Origin: Bradyrhizobium arachidis
GTDB lineage: Bacteria; Pseudomonadota; Alphaproteobacteria; Rhizobiales; Xanthobacteraceae
Reading direction: 5' to 3'
Length of the DNA stretch: 64,000 bases
Assembly: GCF_015291705.1 (NCBI RefSeq)
Contig: NZ_CP030050.1
Span: 7,130,001 to 7,194,000 of the forward strand
Shown here: piece by piece, positions 25,222 through 34,614 of the stretch
How the letters are laid out: each line of letters begins with the position of its first letter
Position numbering within the stretch: the stretch's first letter is position 1
Notes under the pieces: model-generated
Told to the model about the DNA's origin: nothing
Databases searched by the model: none
What the model saw: the letters and a program-made list of their open reading frames with translations, nothing else
Position numbers and translations under genes: made by a program

Positions 25222-26514
25222 TCAGCTCGCGCCGGCGCCGTCCTGGCGCGGCCTGAAATTCTCGATCACCCCGAGCAGCACCCGCGCGCCGGCATCGGCG
25301 TCGGCAAGCTCGACGTGCTCGTCCGGATGATGGCTGATGCCGCCACGGCAGCGAACGAAGATCATGCCGACGTCGGCGATGTCGATCATCGCCATGCCGT
25401 CGTGCCCGGCCCCGCTCGGCAGCTCGAACACGGCAAAGCCTTCCGTGGCGATCGCCTTCGCGATCTGGTCCTTGAGCCATGGCGCGCAAGGCGCGGTGCG
25501 ATTCTCGTGGGTGACGTCGAGCTGAAGCGTCAATTGCCGGCGCTTTGCGATCGCCTCGATCTGCCTGACGACATCGGCTACCGCACGCTTGCGATGCATG
25601 TCGGTCGGCGCGCGCATGTCGATGGTGAACGACACCTCACCCGGAATGACGTTGGTGGCGCCGGGCCGCGCCTGGATGTAGCCGACGGTGCCAACCAGCC
25701 CACTCTCATCGGTTCGGCAAAACTCTTCAATCGCGCCGATACATTCGGCGGCGCCTGCCAGCGCATCGCGCCGCAGCGCCATCGGCACCGTGCCGGCGTG
25801 TCCGGCCATGCCGGTCAACCGCGCGGCTAGCCGTGTTGCGCCTGCGATTGCCGTGACCACACCGACGGGCAGGTTCTGTGCTTCCAGAACCGGCCCCTGC
25901 TCGATGTGCAATTCGAGGTAGGCCAGCAGCTCGCGCCGCGTCCGCGCCGCCTTGCCAATGTGCTCCGGATCGAGCCTGAACTGAACCAGCGCATCGCGCA
26001 TCGAGATGCCATCGCGGTCGCGCGTGTTCAAGACGCTCTCGTCAAACGTGCCGGCCACCGCGCGGCTGCCGAGCAGCGTCGAGGCAAAGCGCACCCCCTC
26101 TTCATCGGCAAATCCGACCACCTCGATCGCAAACGGCAGACGCTTGCCGCGGCGGTTGAGGTCGGCGACGCAGGCGATCGCGGTGATAACGCCGAGCGGG
26201 CCGTCCCATTTTCCGGCATCGCGCACTGTGTCGTAATGCGAGCCCAGCATCAGGCAGGGCGCGCCCGGCCGCTCGCCTTCGTAGCGGCCGCAGACATTGC
26301 CGATCGCATCGAGATGCGCGCTCATGCCGGCCTCACGCATCCAGCTCAGGATGAGGTCCGCGGCCTTGCGCAGCTCCTTGCTGAGATAAATCCGGGTAAG
26401 CTTGTCGCCGTCTTCCGAGATCGCGGCGAGCGCGTTGATGCGGCGGACGATCTCATTTCCGAGCGATGCGTCTTGAGCAGCGGTAGCAGCACCCATCTCG
26501 GCCGAGCTTTCCAT
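25222..26514 (-). CDS. allC: Allantoate amidohydrolase / N-carbamoyl amino acid hydrolase family
   Basis: This 430-residue M20-family metal hydrolase has the two-metal site residues visible as LGSHYDTV (His), WDGPLGV (Asp), FADEEGVRF (Glu-Glu), LHIEQGPVLE (His) and ISHHPDEHV (His). In this setting, allantoate to ureidoglycolate with release of ammonia and CO2 is the natural reaction. N-carbamoyl-L-amino acid hydrolase is the main alternative in this family. The upstream frame to 26634 looks non-coding, so the ATG at 26514 was taken; an ATG at 26496 is also possible. It is divergent from the first nucleobase transporter operon. Confidence 0.8.
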   Translation of the reverse strand: MESSAEMGAATAAQDASLGNEIVRRINALAAISEDGDKLTRIYLSKELRKAADLILSWMREAGMSAHLDAIGNVCGRYEGERPGAPCLMLGSHYDTVRDAGKWDGPLGVITAIACVADLNRRGKRLPFAIEVVGFADEEGVRFASTLLGSRAVAGTFDESVLNTRDRDGISMRDALVQFRLDPEHIGKAARTRRELLAYLELHIEQGPVLEAQNLPVGVVTAIAGATRLAARLTGMAGHAGTVPMALRRDALAGAAECIGAIEEFCRTDESGLVGTVGYIQARPGATNVIPGEVSFTIDMRAPTDMHRKRAVADVVRQIEAIAKRRQLTLQLDVTHENRTAPCAPWLKDQIAKAIATEGFAVFELPSGAGHDGMAMIDIADVGMIFVRCRGGISHHPDEHVELADADAGARVLLGVIENFRPRQDGAGAS

Positions 26515-26887
26515 CCTGAAGACCGCGCGCGGCGATCGTAACGACAATCGATACAAATTCGGTGCCAGCGAAAACCGCTCGGCCGACGCCGTGGTTAGCA
26601 TGAATGCGGCCGACCGGCAGACGGTCCGGCTCACATCCGCACGTCGTGAGCGGGTTAATGCTGCTTAACTCCCTTGCATACAATGAGCCTATGTTGCTCA
26701 CAAATTAATCTGCCGATTTCCTCGCCAGGATTGCGGTCGGCAGGATAATTTAGTTTGATCAATAGCTTAATCTAAAATGCTCATTTCCTGACCTCTGGCA
26801 CGAAGCTTGCGACACCTTCTCCCGGGCTCCGCCAGTCCGGCGCGGCCGCGAGATTGAAGGCGGGGCAGCCGCCAAGGGGAGTGAGCA
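26515..26887. promoter_or_regulatory. Divergent control region with three inverted repeats
   Basis: The 373 bases between allC and the first BMP gene are AT-rich and hold three dyads: GTTAA-N6-TTAAC (26654-26669); CTGCCGA (26710-26716) with TCGGCAG (26737-26743); and TTTAGTTTGA (26749-26758) with TTAATCTAAA (26767-26776, two mismatches). All lie 20-150 bases upstream of the sigma-54 promoter, where activator or repressor sites are expected. Which regulator binds cannot be told. Confidence 0.5.
26796..26810 (+). promoter_or_regulatory. Sigma-54 promoter of the first nucleobase importer operon
   Basis: TGGCACGAAGCTTGC carries the invariant GG (26797-26798) and GC (26809-26810) with ten bases between, and agrees with the full -24/-12 consensus. 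It lies 78 bases before the ATG of the BMP protein. It implies nitrogen-type (NtrC-like) activation. Confidence 0.8.
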
Positions 26888-28000
26888 ATGGATTCTGGCA
26901 GGATTTCACGACGTCATGTGTTGCAGGGCGGCGCGGCCCTCACCCTCGGCGCTGCAGCGGGCCTCCGTCCGGCCTTCGCGGCCGAGACCACCATCGGCTT
27001 CATCTATGTCGGCTCGCGCGACGACTACGGCTACAACCAGGCGCACGCGCAGGGTGCCGCGGCGCTGAAGAAGATCCCCGGCCTCAAGGTCATCGAAGAA
27101 GAGAAGGTGCCGGAGACCGACGCAGTCGAGAAGACGATTGAATCCATGATCAATCTCGACGGCGCCACCCTCCTCTTCCCGACCTCGTTCGGTTACTACA
27201 ATCCTCACATGATCAAGATGGCCGCCAAGTACCCGAAGCTGCGCTTCGAGCACTGCGGCGGCCTCTGGAGTGACAAGGATCCCAAGAACGCCGGCAGCTA
27301 TTTCGGCTATATCGACGAAGCCCAGTACATCTCGGGCATCGTCGCCGGCCTGACCTCGAAGAGCGGCAAGCTCGGCTTCGTCGCGGCCAAGCCGATCCCG
27401 CAAGTGCTGCGCAACATCAACGCCTTCACGCTTGGCGCCAAGTCCGTCAATCCAAAGGCGACGACGCAGGTGATCTTCACCGGCGACTGGTCGATGCCGG
27501 TCAAGGAGGCCGAAGCCACCAACAGCCTGACCGACCAGGGCGTGGACGTGCTCACCTGTCACGTCGATGGCCCCAAGACCATGGTCGAGAACGCCGCGCG
27601 CCGCGGCGCCTCCGTCTGCGGTTATCACACCAACCAGTCGGCGCTGGCACCCAAGGCCTATCTCACCGGCGCCGAGTGGAACTGGGAGGCGCTCTATCCG
27701 AAGTTCGTCAAGATGATCGCCTCCGGCGAAGGCATCCCGAATTTCTACCGCGGGGGCCTGAAGGAAGAGATCGTGAAGGTCTCGCCCTATGGCGAAGCGG
27801 TGTCGGCCGAAGCGCGCAAGGCGGCCGACGAGGCCAAGGCAAAATTCCTGTCTGCCGACGGCTTTGCCATCTTCAAGGGCGGCCTCGTCGACAACAAGGG
27901 CAAGACCGTCATCCCTGCTGGCACCGATCGTGGCCAGAAGGATCCTGAACTGGAGAAGATGGACTATCTGGTCGAGGGCGTGATCGGAGCGACTTCGTGA
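26888..28000 (+). CDS. BMP-family ABC substrate-binding protein, importer 1
   Basis: This 370-residue periplasmic binding protein of the BMP/PnrA family is known for nucleoside and nucleobase ligands. A twin-arginine-like signal (ISRRHVLQGGAALTLGAAAG) occupies residues 6-30. The fold shows in IGFIYVGSRDDYGYNQAHA and in FPTSFGYYNPHMIKMAAKYP. It starts at an ATG behind GGGGAG. It is the first gene of a six-gene operon (binding protein, two permeases, amidohydrolase, ATPase, deaminase), with overlapping junctions. Purines or their ureide products are the inferred ligands. Confidence 0.88.
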   Translation: MDSGRISRRHVLQGGAALTLGAAAGLRPAFAAETTIGFIYVGSRDDYGYNQAHAQGAAALKKIPGLKVIEEEKVPETDAVEKTIESMINLDGATLLFPTSFGYYNPHMIKMAAKYPKLRFEHCGGLWSDKDPKNAGSYFGYIDEAQYISGIVAGLTSKSGKLGFVAAKPIPQVLRNINAFTLGAKSVNPKATTQVIFTGDWSMPVKEAEATNSLTDQGVDVLTCHVDGPKTMVENAARRGASVCGYHTNQSALAPKAYLTGAEWNWEALYPKFVKMIASGEGIPNFYRGGLKEEIVKVSPYGEAVSAEARKAADEAKAKFLSADGFAIFKGGLVDNKGKTVIPAGTDRGQKDPELEKMDYLVEGVIGATS

Positions 28001-29109
28001 CCACGGAAGCCGCGGATTCCACTGAAGCGGTCGGGGCAATCGCCCCGGCCGCCGATCCCGGCTTTCTCCAGCGCTACGGCGCGAGCATCGAATACGTCGT
28101 GATCCCGGGGGCAGCGCTGGCCGGCGCGCTCGTGGTGTTCGGCATCTTCGTCGCGATGTTCGGCAAGAACCCGCTCGATCTCTATTTCTACATGTACTAC
28201 GGCGCGTTCGGCACCTGGTTCTCCTGGCAGAACACGCTGACGCGCGCAGCGCCCCTGATCCTCACCGCGCTCTGCACCGCGCTGCCCGCGCAGCTCGGCA
28301 TGGTCATCATCGGCGGTGAAGGCGCGCTTCTGATCGGCGCGCTGTCGGCAACAAGTGCCGCGCTCGCGCTTCAGGGCATGCCGCCGCTCGTCGTGCAGGT
28401 CGCCATGGTCATCGCCGGCGTGATCGGCGGTGGCCTCTGGATCACGCTGTCGGGCGCGCTGCGCCAGTATCGCGGCGTCAACGAAACCATCTCGAGCCTG
28501 CTGCTGGTCTACATCGCGCTCGCGATCCTCAATCATCTCGTCGAAGGCGTGATGCGCGATCCCGCCAGCCTCAACAAGCCATCGACCCGCGAGATCGGCG
28601 CCGCCAACATGATCGGCACCATCCCCGGCACCGACGTGCATTGGGGTCTCGTCTTCGGCCTGATCGCCGCGATCGGCGCCTATATCCTGATCTATCACAC
28701 CGTGTTCGGCTTCGCCGCGCGCGTCGCCGGCGGCAACATCCGCGCTGCCAAGATCGTCGGCCTCGGCGTCAGCAAGCTGATCTTGACCATCTGCTTCCTC
28801 GCCGGCGGCGCGGCTGGCCTGGCCGGCATGGTCGAGGTCGCAGCCGTGCAGGGGCGCACCAACGCCAACCTCGCCGCGGGCTACGGCTTCACCGGCATCC
28901 TCGTCGCCTTCCTGGCGCGACAAAATCCACTCGCGATCATTCCCGTCGCGATCCTGCTCGGCGGCATCAGCGCCAGCGGCGGCCTGCTGCAGCGCCGGCT
29001 CGGCTTGCCCGACGCGTCCGTGCTGGTGCTCCAGGGCATCATCTTCGTCTTCGTGCTCGCCAGTGATGCGCTCTACGGCCGCATCGGATTCCTGAAAGGC
29101 AAGTCCTGA
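27997..29109 (+). CDS. ABC transporter permease, importer 1, subunit A
   Basis: The 370-residue integral membrane protein is of the BPD_transp_2 (YufP/NupP-like) type. It has the GGEGALLIGALSATSAALAL segment typical of this fold and about nine helices. Its GTG start overlaps the stop of the binding protein by four bases (GTGA), so translation is coupled. It forms the heterodimeric channel with the next gene's product in the inner membrane. Confidence 0.9.
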   Translation: MTTEAADSTEAVGAIAPAADPGFLQRYGASIEYVVIPGAALAGALVVFGIFVAMFGKNPLDLYFYMYYGAFGTWFSWQNTLTRAAPLILTALCTALPAQLGMVIIGGEGALLIGALSATSAALALQGMPPLVVQVAMVIAGVIGGGLWITLSGALRQYRGVNETISSLLLVYIALAILNHLVEGVMRDPASLNKPSTREIGAANMIGTIPGTDVHWGLVFGLIAAIGAYILIYHTVFGFAARVAGGNIRAAKIVGLGVSKLILTICFLAGGAAGLAGMVEVAAVQGRTNANLAAGYGFTGILVAFLARQNPLAIIPVAILLGGISASGGLLQRRLGLPDASVLVLQGIIFVFVLASDALYGRIGFLKGKS

Positions 29110-30035
29110 TGGCAGACGGATCGATCGGACTCTGGACGGTCCCGCTCGCCGTGCTCGGCGGCGCCATTCGCGTCTCGACGCCCTTCCTGTTCGTGAGCCT
29201 CGGCGAGTGCATCACCGAGCGATCCGGCCGCATCAATCTCGGCCTGGAGGGCACGCTCGTGATGGGCGCGATGAGCGCCTATGGCATCTCCTACCTCTCG
29301 GGATCGCCGTGGCTCGGGGTGCTCGCCGCCGGCATCACGGGCGCGCTTCTCGGCGCGCTGCACGCCGGCATCTGCTCGCTGCCGCGCGTCAACGATGTCG
29401 CGGTCGGCATCGCCTTGATGCTGTTCGGTACCGGCCTTGCCTTCTATCTCGGCAAACCGCTGATCGAGCCGACCGCGCCGCGCCTCCCCGCGATCGATTT
29501 CGGCTGGTGGAGTGACATCCCGCAGGTCCGCGCAGCGCTGCGCGTCAACGTCCTGTTCCTGATCGGCGTTGCGCTCGCGCCAATCCTCTATTTGGCCTTC
29601 CGCACCACGCGCTGGGGCTTGCTCATCCGCACCGCCGGCGAAAGCTCGGATGCCGCTCGTGCGATGGGCCATTCCGTGCTCTTGATCCGGCTGCGGGCAA
29701 CCATGGTCGGCGGATTCCTTGCCGGCATCGGCGGCTCCTTCCTGTCGCTGTTCTATCCCGGAAGCTGGAACGAGGGCCTCTCCTCGGGCCAAGGCATCAC
29801 CGCCGTCGCGCTGGTGATCTTCGCGCGCTGGGATCCCCTGCTCTGCCTGTGGGCCTCGCTCGCCTTCGGCGGCGCCGCAGCGCTCGGACCGGCATTGCAA
29901 TCGGTCGGCGTCACCTCCGGCTATCACCTCTTCAACGCCGCGCCCTACATCCTGACTCTGGCGATCATGATCATCACCTGTTCGCCGAAACGCACGCTGA
30001 CCGGAGCCCCGGCCGAATTGTCGATCACTCGCTAG
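29109..30035 (+). CDS. ABC transporter permease, importer 1, subunit B
   Basis: This 308-residue permease is of the YufQ/NupQ type, with the family hallmark [20 protein letters not shown] in its first third. It overlaps the previous gene by one base. It pairs with subunit A. Helix count is about eight. It is followed by the biuret-hydrolase-like gene 11 bases downstream. Confidence 0.9.
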   Translation: MADGSIGLWTVPLAVLGGAIRVSTPFLFVSLGECITERSGRINLGLEGTLVMGAMSAYGISYLSGSPWLGVLAAGITGALLGALHAGICSLPRVNDVAVGIALMLFGTGLAFYLGKPLIEPTAPRLPAIDFGWWSDIPQVRAALRVNVLFLIGVALAPILYLAFRTTRWGLLIRTAGESSDAARAMGHSVLLIRLRATMVGGFLAGIGGSFLSLFYPGSWNEGLSSGQGITAVALVIFARWDPLLCLWASLAFGGAAALGPALQSVGVTSGYHLFNAAPYILTLAIMIITCSPKRTLTGAPAELSITR

Positions 30036-30046
30036 GAAGCGAAATC

Positions 30047-30730
30047 ATGCCCGAGCGCTACATCAAGTCCGAGCCCTATACCTGGCCCTACAACGGCGAT
30101 CTCCGTCCTGAGAATACCGCGCTCATCATCATCGACATGCAGACCGATTTCTGCGGCGTTGGCGGCTATGTCGACAAGATGGGCTACGACCTCTCGCTGA
30201 CGCGGGCGCCGATCGAGCCGATCAAGAAGCTGCTCACCGTCATGCGCAAGCAGGGCTTCCACATCATCCATACCCGCGAAGGCCACCGCCCTGATCTCTC
30301 CGACTTGCCCGCCAACAAGCGCTGGCGCTCGCGCCAGATCGGCGCCGGCATCGGCGATCCCGGCCCCTGCGGCCGCATCCTGGTGCGCGGCGAGCCCGGC
30401 TGGGACATCATCGAGGAGCTGGCGCCGCTGCCGGGCGAGCCCATCATCGACAAGCCCGGCAAGGGCTCGTTCTGCGCCACCGACCTCGAATTGATCCTGC
30501 GCGTCCGCGGCATCGAGAACATCGTGCTCACAGGCATCACCACCGACGTCTGCGTTCACACCACCATGCGCGAGGCCAATGACCGCGGCTTCGAATGCGT
30601 CCTGCTGCACGACTGCTGCGGCGCGACCGACAAGAGCAACCACGATCACGCGCTGAAGATGATCAAGATGCAGGGCGGCGTGTTCGGCGCGGTTTCGACC
30701 TCCGACGCCTTCATCGGAGCGCTTTCGTGA
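30047..30730 (+). CDS. biuH: Cysteine hydrolase, biuret amidohydrolase-like
   Basis: This 227-residue isochorismatase-fold enzyme has its catalytic triad in [11 protein letters not shown] (Asp), [11 protein letters not shown] (Lys) and [16 protein letters not shown] (Cys). The N-terminus [20 protein letters not shown] and the segment [24 protein letters not shown] block are very close to what I recall of the rhizobial biuret hydrolase BiuH, which turns biuret into allophanate and ammonia. No allophanate hydrolase is in the window, so the natural substrate could be a ureide or carbamoyl compound brought in by the importer. It lies between permease and ATPase genes and overlaps the latter by four bases. 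Confidence 0.75.
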   Translation: MPERYIKSEPYTWPYNGDLRPENTALIIIDMQTDFCGVGGYVDKMGYDLSLTRAPIEPIKKLLTVMRKQGFHIIHTREGHRPDLSDLPANKRWRSRQIGAGIGDPGPCGRILVRGEPGWDIIEELAPLPGEPIIDKPGKGSFCATDLELILRVRGIENIVLTGITTDVCVHTTMREANDRGFECVLLHDCCGATDKSNHDHALKMIKMQGGVFGAVSTSDAFIGALS

Positions 30731-32259
30731 TCATCGGCGAAACGCCACCGCCGGCGGGCGCCTTCGGCGTCGACGCCATCGCCATGACCATGCGCTTCGG
30801 CGATTTCCTGGCGCTGGACAATGTCGAGCTGAAGGTGCGGCCTGGCTCGTTCCACGCGCTGCTCGGCGAGAACGGCGCGGGCAAGTCCACGCTCGTCAAA
30901 TGCATCATGGGCTATTACCACGCGACCGAAGGCGACATCCTCGTCGGCGGCCGCGAGCAGGCGATCGCCAACCCGAAGGACGCCCACGCGCTCGGCCTCG
31001 GCATGGTCTACCAACACTTCACGCTGGTGCCGGCGATGACGGTCGCGGAAAACCTCGTGCTGGCGCGAGACGATGTGCCGGCCGTGGTGAACTGGCCGAA
31101 GGAGATGAAACAGCTCGAGGCGTTCCTGGCACGAATGCCCTTCAAGGTGCCGCTCTCCGCAAAGGTCTCGGATATCTCCGCCGGCGAGCGGCAGAAGTGC
31201 GAGATCCTCAAGCAGCTCTATTTGAAGCGCCGCTTCCTGATCCTGGACGAGCCGACCTCGGTGCTGACGCCGGCTGAAGCCGACGAAGTGCTCGGCATGC
31301 TTCGCGACATGGTCGTCAAGGGCGAGCTGACCATTTTGATGATCACGCACAAGTTCCGCGAGGTCATGGCCTTCGCCGACGATGTCACCATCCTGCGGCG
31401 CGGCAAGCTGGCCGGCGCCGGCAAGGTTTCAGAGCTAACGCCTGACGCGATGGCGCGCACCATGATCGGCGCCGAGGAACTGACGGTGCAGCCGCCGCGC
31501 ACCGGCGAAGCCGGCAAAGCGCGGCTCGAACTTGCCAAGCTCCGCGCGCTTGACGATGCCGGCGCCATGGCTGTACACGACGTCTCCCTCACCGTGCGCG
31601 CCGGCGAAATCGTGGGTATCGCCGGGGTCTCCGGCAACGGCCAGCGGCAGCTGGTCGAGGTGCTCGCCGGTCAGCGTGAAGCCGAGAGCGGGGAGATCCG
31701 CGTCGCCGGCGATTCCTATCATGCCAGCCGCGAGGAGATGCGGCGCCACAAGATGTCGCTCCTCCCTGAGGAGCCGCTGAAGAACGCTTGCGTCGGCGGC
31801 ATGAGCGTCGCCGACAACATCGCTTTCCGCGAGTTCGACCGCGCGCCCTTTGCCAGTGGCGGCTGGTGGCTCAACCGCGGTGCCTTCCACGACGATGCGA
31901 CGAAGAAGATCGGCCAGTACAAGATCAAGACTCGCACGCCCGAAACGCCGATCTCGGCGCTATCAGGCGGTAACGTCCAGCGCGCCGTGCTCGCCCGCGA
32001 GCTTGCCGGCGACGTCGAGGTGCTGATCGCGGCCAATCCCTGCTTCGGCCTCGACTTCGCGGCGGTCGCACAGATCCACGCCGAGATCATGGCCGCACGC
32101 AACCGCGGCGCGGCGGTGCTGCTGGTCAGCGAGGATCTCGACGAACTGCTCGAACTCTCCGACCGGCTGGTGGTGATGTTCCACGGCGAATTCGTGTATG
32201 AAGCACGGACCAGCGAGGCCGACCTCACGGAAGTCGGCCGGCACATGGCAGGGCACTGA
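30727..32259 (+). CDS. ABC transporter ATPase, importer 1, two nucleotide-binding domains
   Basis: The 510-residue protein has two ABC domains. The first is canonical: Walker [15 protein letters not shown], signature DISAGERQK, Walker [10 protein letters not shown]. The second has a degenerate Walker A ([15 protein letters not shown]), signature [10 protein letters not shown] and degenerate Walker B ([13 protein letters not shown]). This is the pattern of the nucleoside/sugar ATPases such as NupO and RbsA. The GTG start overlaps the amidohydrolase stop as GTGA, which excludes the much longer upstream frame. Confidence 0.9.
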   Translation: MIIGETPPPAGAFGVDAIAMTMRFGDFLALDNVELKVRPGSFHALLGENGAGKSTLVKCIMGYYHATEGDILVGGREQAIANPKDAHALGLGMVYQHFTLVPAMTVAENLVLARDDVPAVVNWPKEMKQLEAFLARMPFKVPLSAKVSDISAGERQKCEILKQLYLKRRFLILDEPTSVLTPAEADEVLGMLRDMVVKGELTILMITHKFREVMAFADDVTILRRGKLAGAGKVSELTPDAMARTMIGAEELTVQPPRTGEAGKARLELAKLRALDDAGAMAVHDVSLTVRAGEIVGIAGVSGNGQRQLVEVLAGQREAESGEIRVAGDSYHASREEMRRHKMSLLPEEPLKNACVGGMSVADNIAFREFDRAPFASGGWWLNRGAFHDDATKKIGQYKIKTRTPETPISALSGGNVQRAVLARELAGDVEVLIAANPCFGLDFAAVAQIHAEIMAARNRGAAVLLVSEDLDELLELSDRLVVMFHGEFVYEARTSEADLTEVGRHMAGH

Positions 32260-32272
32260 GCACGGAACAGCG

Positions 32273-32758
32273 ATGAGCGGCGCAGCCGAACGCGACGAAC
32301 AATTTTTACGCCTGTCCTTCGCGGTCGCCCGCCGATCCTTCACCCATGGCAACCATCCCTTCGGCTGCGTGGTCGTCGATGCCGACGGCAAGGTGCTGAT
32401 CCAAGCCGAGAACGGCTACATGCCGGACCACGACGGCACCGCGCATGCCGAGCGCCTGGCGGCGACGCAAGCCTGCCGCACGGTCAGCCGCGACGTGCTG
32501 GCGACTGCGACGCTGTATTCCTCCGCCGAGCCCTGCGCGATGTGCGCCGGCGCGATCTACTGGGCCGGCATCGGCCGCGTCGTCTACGGCCTCAGCGAGC
32601 ACCGCCTGCGCGGTATCACCGGCAACCATCCGGAGAACCCCACGCTCGATCTGCCCTGCCGCGAGGTCTTTGCCAGCGGTCAGCGGGCGACGGAGGTCGT
32701 CGGCCCGCTGCTCGAGGATGAAGCCGCAGCGCTGCACGACGGCGTCTGGACGAAGTAG
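32273..32758 (+). CDS. CDA-fold nucleoside/guanine deaminase
   Basis: This 161-residue zinc deaminase has HAERLAATQA (zinc His and catalytic Glu) and SAEPCAMCAGAIYWAG (two zinc cysteines). The cytidine/deoxycytidylate-deaminase fold includes guanine deaminases and tRNA adenosine deaminases. Being last in a purine-import operon, guanine to xanthine plus ammonia is the likely reaction. The ATG at 32273 follows a weak ribosome site 13 bases after the ATPase stop. Confidence 0.8.
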   Translation: MSGAAERDEQFLRLSFAVARRSFTHGNHPFGCVVVDADGKVLIQAENGYMPDHDGTAHAERLAATQACRTVSRDVLATATLYSSAEPCAMCAGAIYWAGIGRVVYGLSEHRLRGITGNHPENPTLDLPCREVFASGQRATEVVGPLLEDEAAALHDGVWTK

Positions 32759-32776
32759 CTATTCCAGCAACCGGTA

Positions 32777-32873
32777 CCGTGGGGTGGGCAAAGGCGCGCT
32801 CGCGCCGTGCCCACGATCAGCATGCAATGGAAGCCGAAGCGGTGGGCACGCTTACGCTTTGCCCACCCTACGG
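32777..32873. repeat. Palindromic intergenic repeat element
   Basis: The outer arms CCGTGGGGTGGGCAAAG (32777-32793) and CTTTGCCCACCCTACGG (32857-32873) pair with one mismatch. A second pair, GTGCCCAC and GTGGGCAC, lies inside. Such GGTGGGCAAAG palindromes are familiar as dispersed intergenic repeats in bradyrhizobia. It sits between two genes whose ends face each other and may also terminate transcription. Confidence 0.7.
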
Positions 32874-32951
32874 CAGCGCTGCTCTTCACGAACACGAATG
32901 ACGCCGCGCACTCCCGCGCGGCGTCATCCGATCTCCAAATCCCGCGATCGA

Positions 32952-34061
32952 TCAGAACTTCACGGTAATGCCGGAGTAGAGCGAGGACTCCGTGCAGGAT
33001 CCGGTGCTCACCCTCGCCCCGCCGACCAGGGTGGTACAGGCAACCGCGTTGTTGTGGTCGAGGCCGAACTTGTTCTGCCAGTAGCGATAGGCGACCCAGA
33101 CGTCGACGAAGTGCGAATACTTGTCACCCCAGATCGCCTTCGACGCATCCATGGTCAGGCGGATCGGCTCCGAGTTGAACTCGACTTTGGTGGGATAGAC
33201 ACCGTTGGCGACGCTAGCCGGAAGCGGCTCGGTGTCCGTTCCCTTCTTGCCGTACCAGGCGGCGCGGCCGCTGATCGAGAAATACTGCATGTTCGGCGGC
33301 AGGAAGCCGAGGTCCATATAATAGTTGGTTTCGATCGCCCAGGTCGGCTTGAACGACGTGTTGCCGTCGGCGAGACACGGGGCGGACCAGCCAGCGCCGC
33401 ACTGCGAGAAGGAGTTGTGGTTGGCGAACTCCCAATAAACCAGCGGCGCGACGTTGAAGTAGCCCTTGTAGGGCAGGTCGAAGGCAAACTGCAGACCGCC
33501 GACGACGTCGCGCTTGGCAGCGCCGAAGTACCGGTTCTCCGTGTTGGCATCCATGCCAACCTCGAACGAGATGTTATGCAGCGGGCCTTGCGTGAATGCC
33601 TTGGTGTTGAAGAGCTCGTTCCAGCCGAAGGTGGAACGGAACAGGCCGTAGATCTCGGTCGCGCCGGCGCAGTTCGCCGGTGTGAACGCGAAGCCCGCCG
33701 CCGGTGAAACGATGCCGCCGGTTTGCGTGCAGGGACCGGCCGGATCGTTGTGGTCCGACTTGAACATCGAGATGGTGAAGAAGTTGGTGCCGTAAGCCCA
33801 GAGGTCGAAGTGGGTGAAGGAGTAGACCTGCTTGGTAGTCTTGGCGTTGATCACACCGTTGGTGTTGGTGAATGCACCAGGCTGCGAGGCATTGAAGATG
33901 TAGGAGAAGGTGACGCGGTCGTCGATCACCAGGAAGAACGGCAGGTCGGCCGCCTTCTTGGCCGCCTTGACCGGCAGATCCGCCGCGAGAGTCCGGCCAC
34001 CGGTGGCCAGCATAGCAAGTGACAGCGCCATTGCTGCAATTGCCCTAGAACGAAACGACAT
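32952..34061 (-). CDS. Outer-membrane porin, Tsx-like
   Basis: The 369-residue exported protein has a signal peptide (MSFRSRAIAAMALSLAMLAT, cleavage near LAA) and long amphipathic beta strands to a C-terminal phenylalanine (YSGITVKF), as in outer-membrane barrels. The block QVYSFTHFDLWAYGTNFFTI resembles the nucleoside-channel Tsx family, and the place between two nucleobase importers supports a nucleoside pore. Family assignment is tentative. The ATG at 34061 was chosen because the signal peptide begins there; the 160 codons upstream in the same frame look non-coding. Confidence 0.65.
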   Translation of the reverse strand: MSFRSRAIAAMALSLAMLATGGRTLAADLPVKAAKKAADLPFFLVIDDRVTFSYIFNASQPGAFTNTNGVINAKTTKQVYSFTHFDLWAYGTNFFTISMFKSDHNDPAGPCTQTGGIVSPAAGFAFTPANCAGATEIYGLFRSTFGWNELFNTKAFTQGPLHNISFEVGMDANTENRYFGAAKRDVVGGLQFAFDLPYKGYFNVAPLVYWEFANHNSFSQCGAGWSAPCLADGNTSFKPTWAIETNYYMDLGFLPPNMQYFSISGRAAWYGKKGTDTEPLPASVANGVYPTKVEFNSEPIRLTMDASKAIWGDKYSHFVDVWVAYRYWQNKFGLDHNNAVACTTLVGGARVSTGSCTESSLYSGITVKF

Positions 34062-34614
34062 CCTGAATACCCCCAAGTTTGTGCACGTAAAAATGAACGC
34101 CCTTGGGTGCGACACTTGCGCCGATCTTTCGGAGTGAGAAGCCTCAACTTTTTCCAGCGCATGCCGCTTGTTTCGGCAGCGGACAGCAAGTTCGCTACGA
34201 GTTCTGGAGGCTTTAGTGCTTCGCCGCTGATGGCGGGCAGCAGCGCGACGTCCAGCCTGCGCCACACATTCCTGCCTGATATTGTTAGGCTTTAGCGAAT
34301 TTCGGAAAAATTGAATATGACCGCCCGCAGCAGCTGGCGGGCCAGTCGGGAATTGCATACGCGTGCTGGCGCGAATTTGCGCAACTTCACCTCGCCCCTG
34401 CACAGCGGGTTCCGATTTGACGTAGACCGTCACAAATTTGCAACAGGCTCCCTGCGCACGTCGCCGATCTGGAGGTCGATCGGAGATGATGGGGCCCGGC
34501 GAGGCGGCGACTCGCGAGGCCGAACCGCCTGCCGAAGCGTTGAGCAAGGGATGACGCTTTTTCGCATCTTACGCAGCGGCGCAAACTAGCCCACAATTGA
34601 GGCACTCCATCCCC
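34062..34614. other. Divergent intergenic region between porin and importer 2
   Basis: These 553 bases must hold the promoters of the porin and of the second importer operon. A 93-codon plus-strand frame in it has no ribosome site or sensible composition. A near-miss to a sigma-54 promoter (34367-34380) has nine instead of ten bases between GG and GC. No firm element was found. Confidence 0.5.

Noticed and set aside
34367..34380. Sigma-54-like sequence TGGCGCGAATTTGC before importer 2
   Set aside because: Only nine bases lie between GG and GC instead of the required ten, and the -24 hexamer has a mismatch.
34311..34589. 93-codon plus-strand frame upstream of importer 2
   Set aside because: No ribosome site, composition dominated by Arg and Ser, and it overlaps the expected promoter region.
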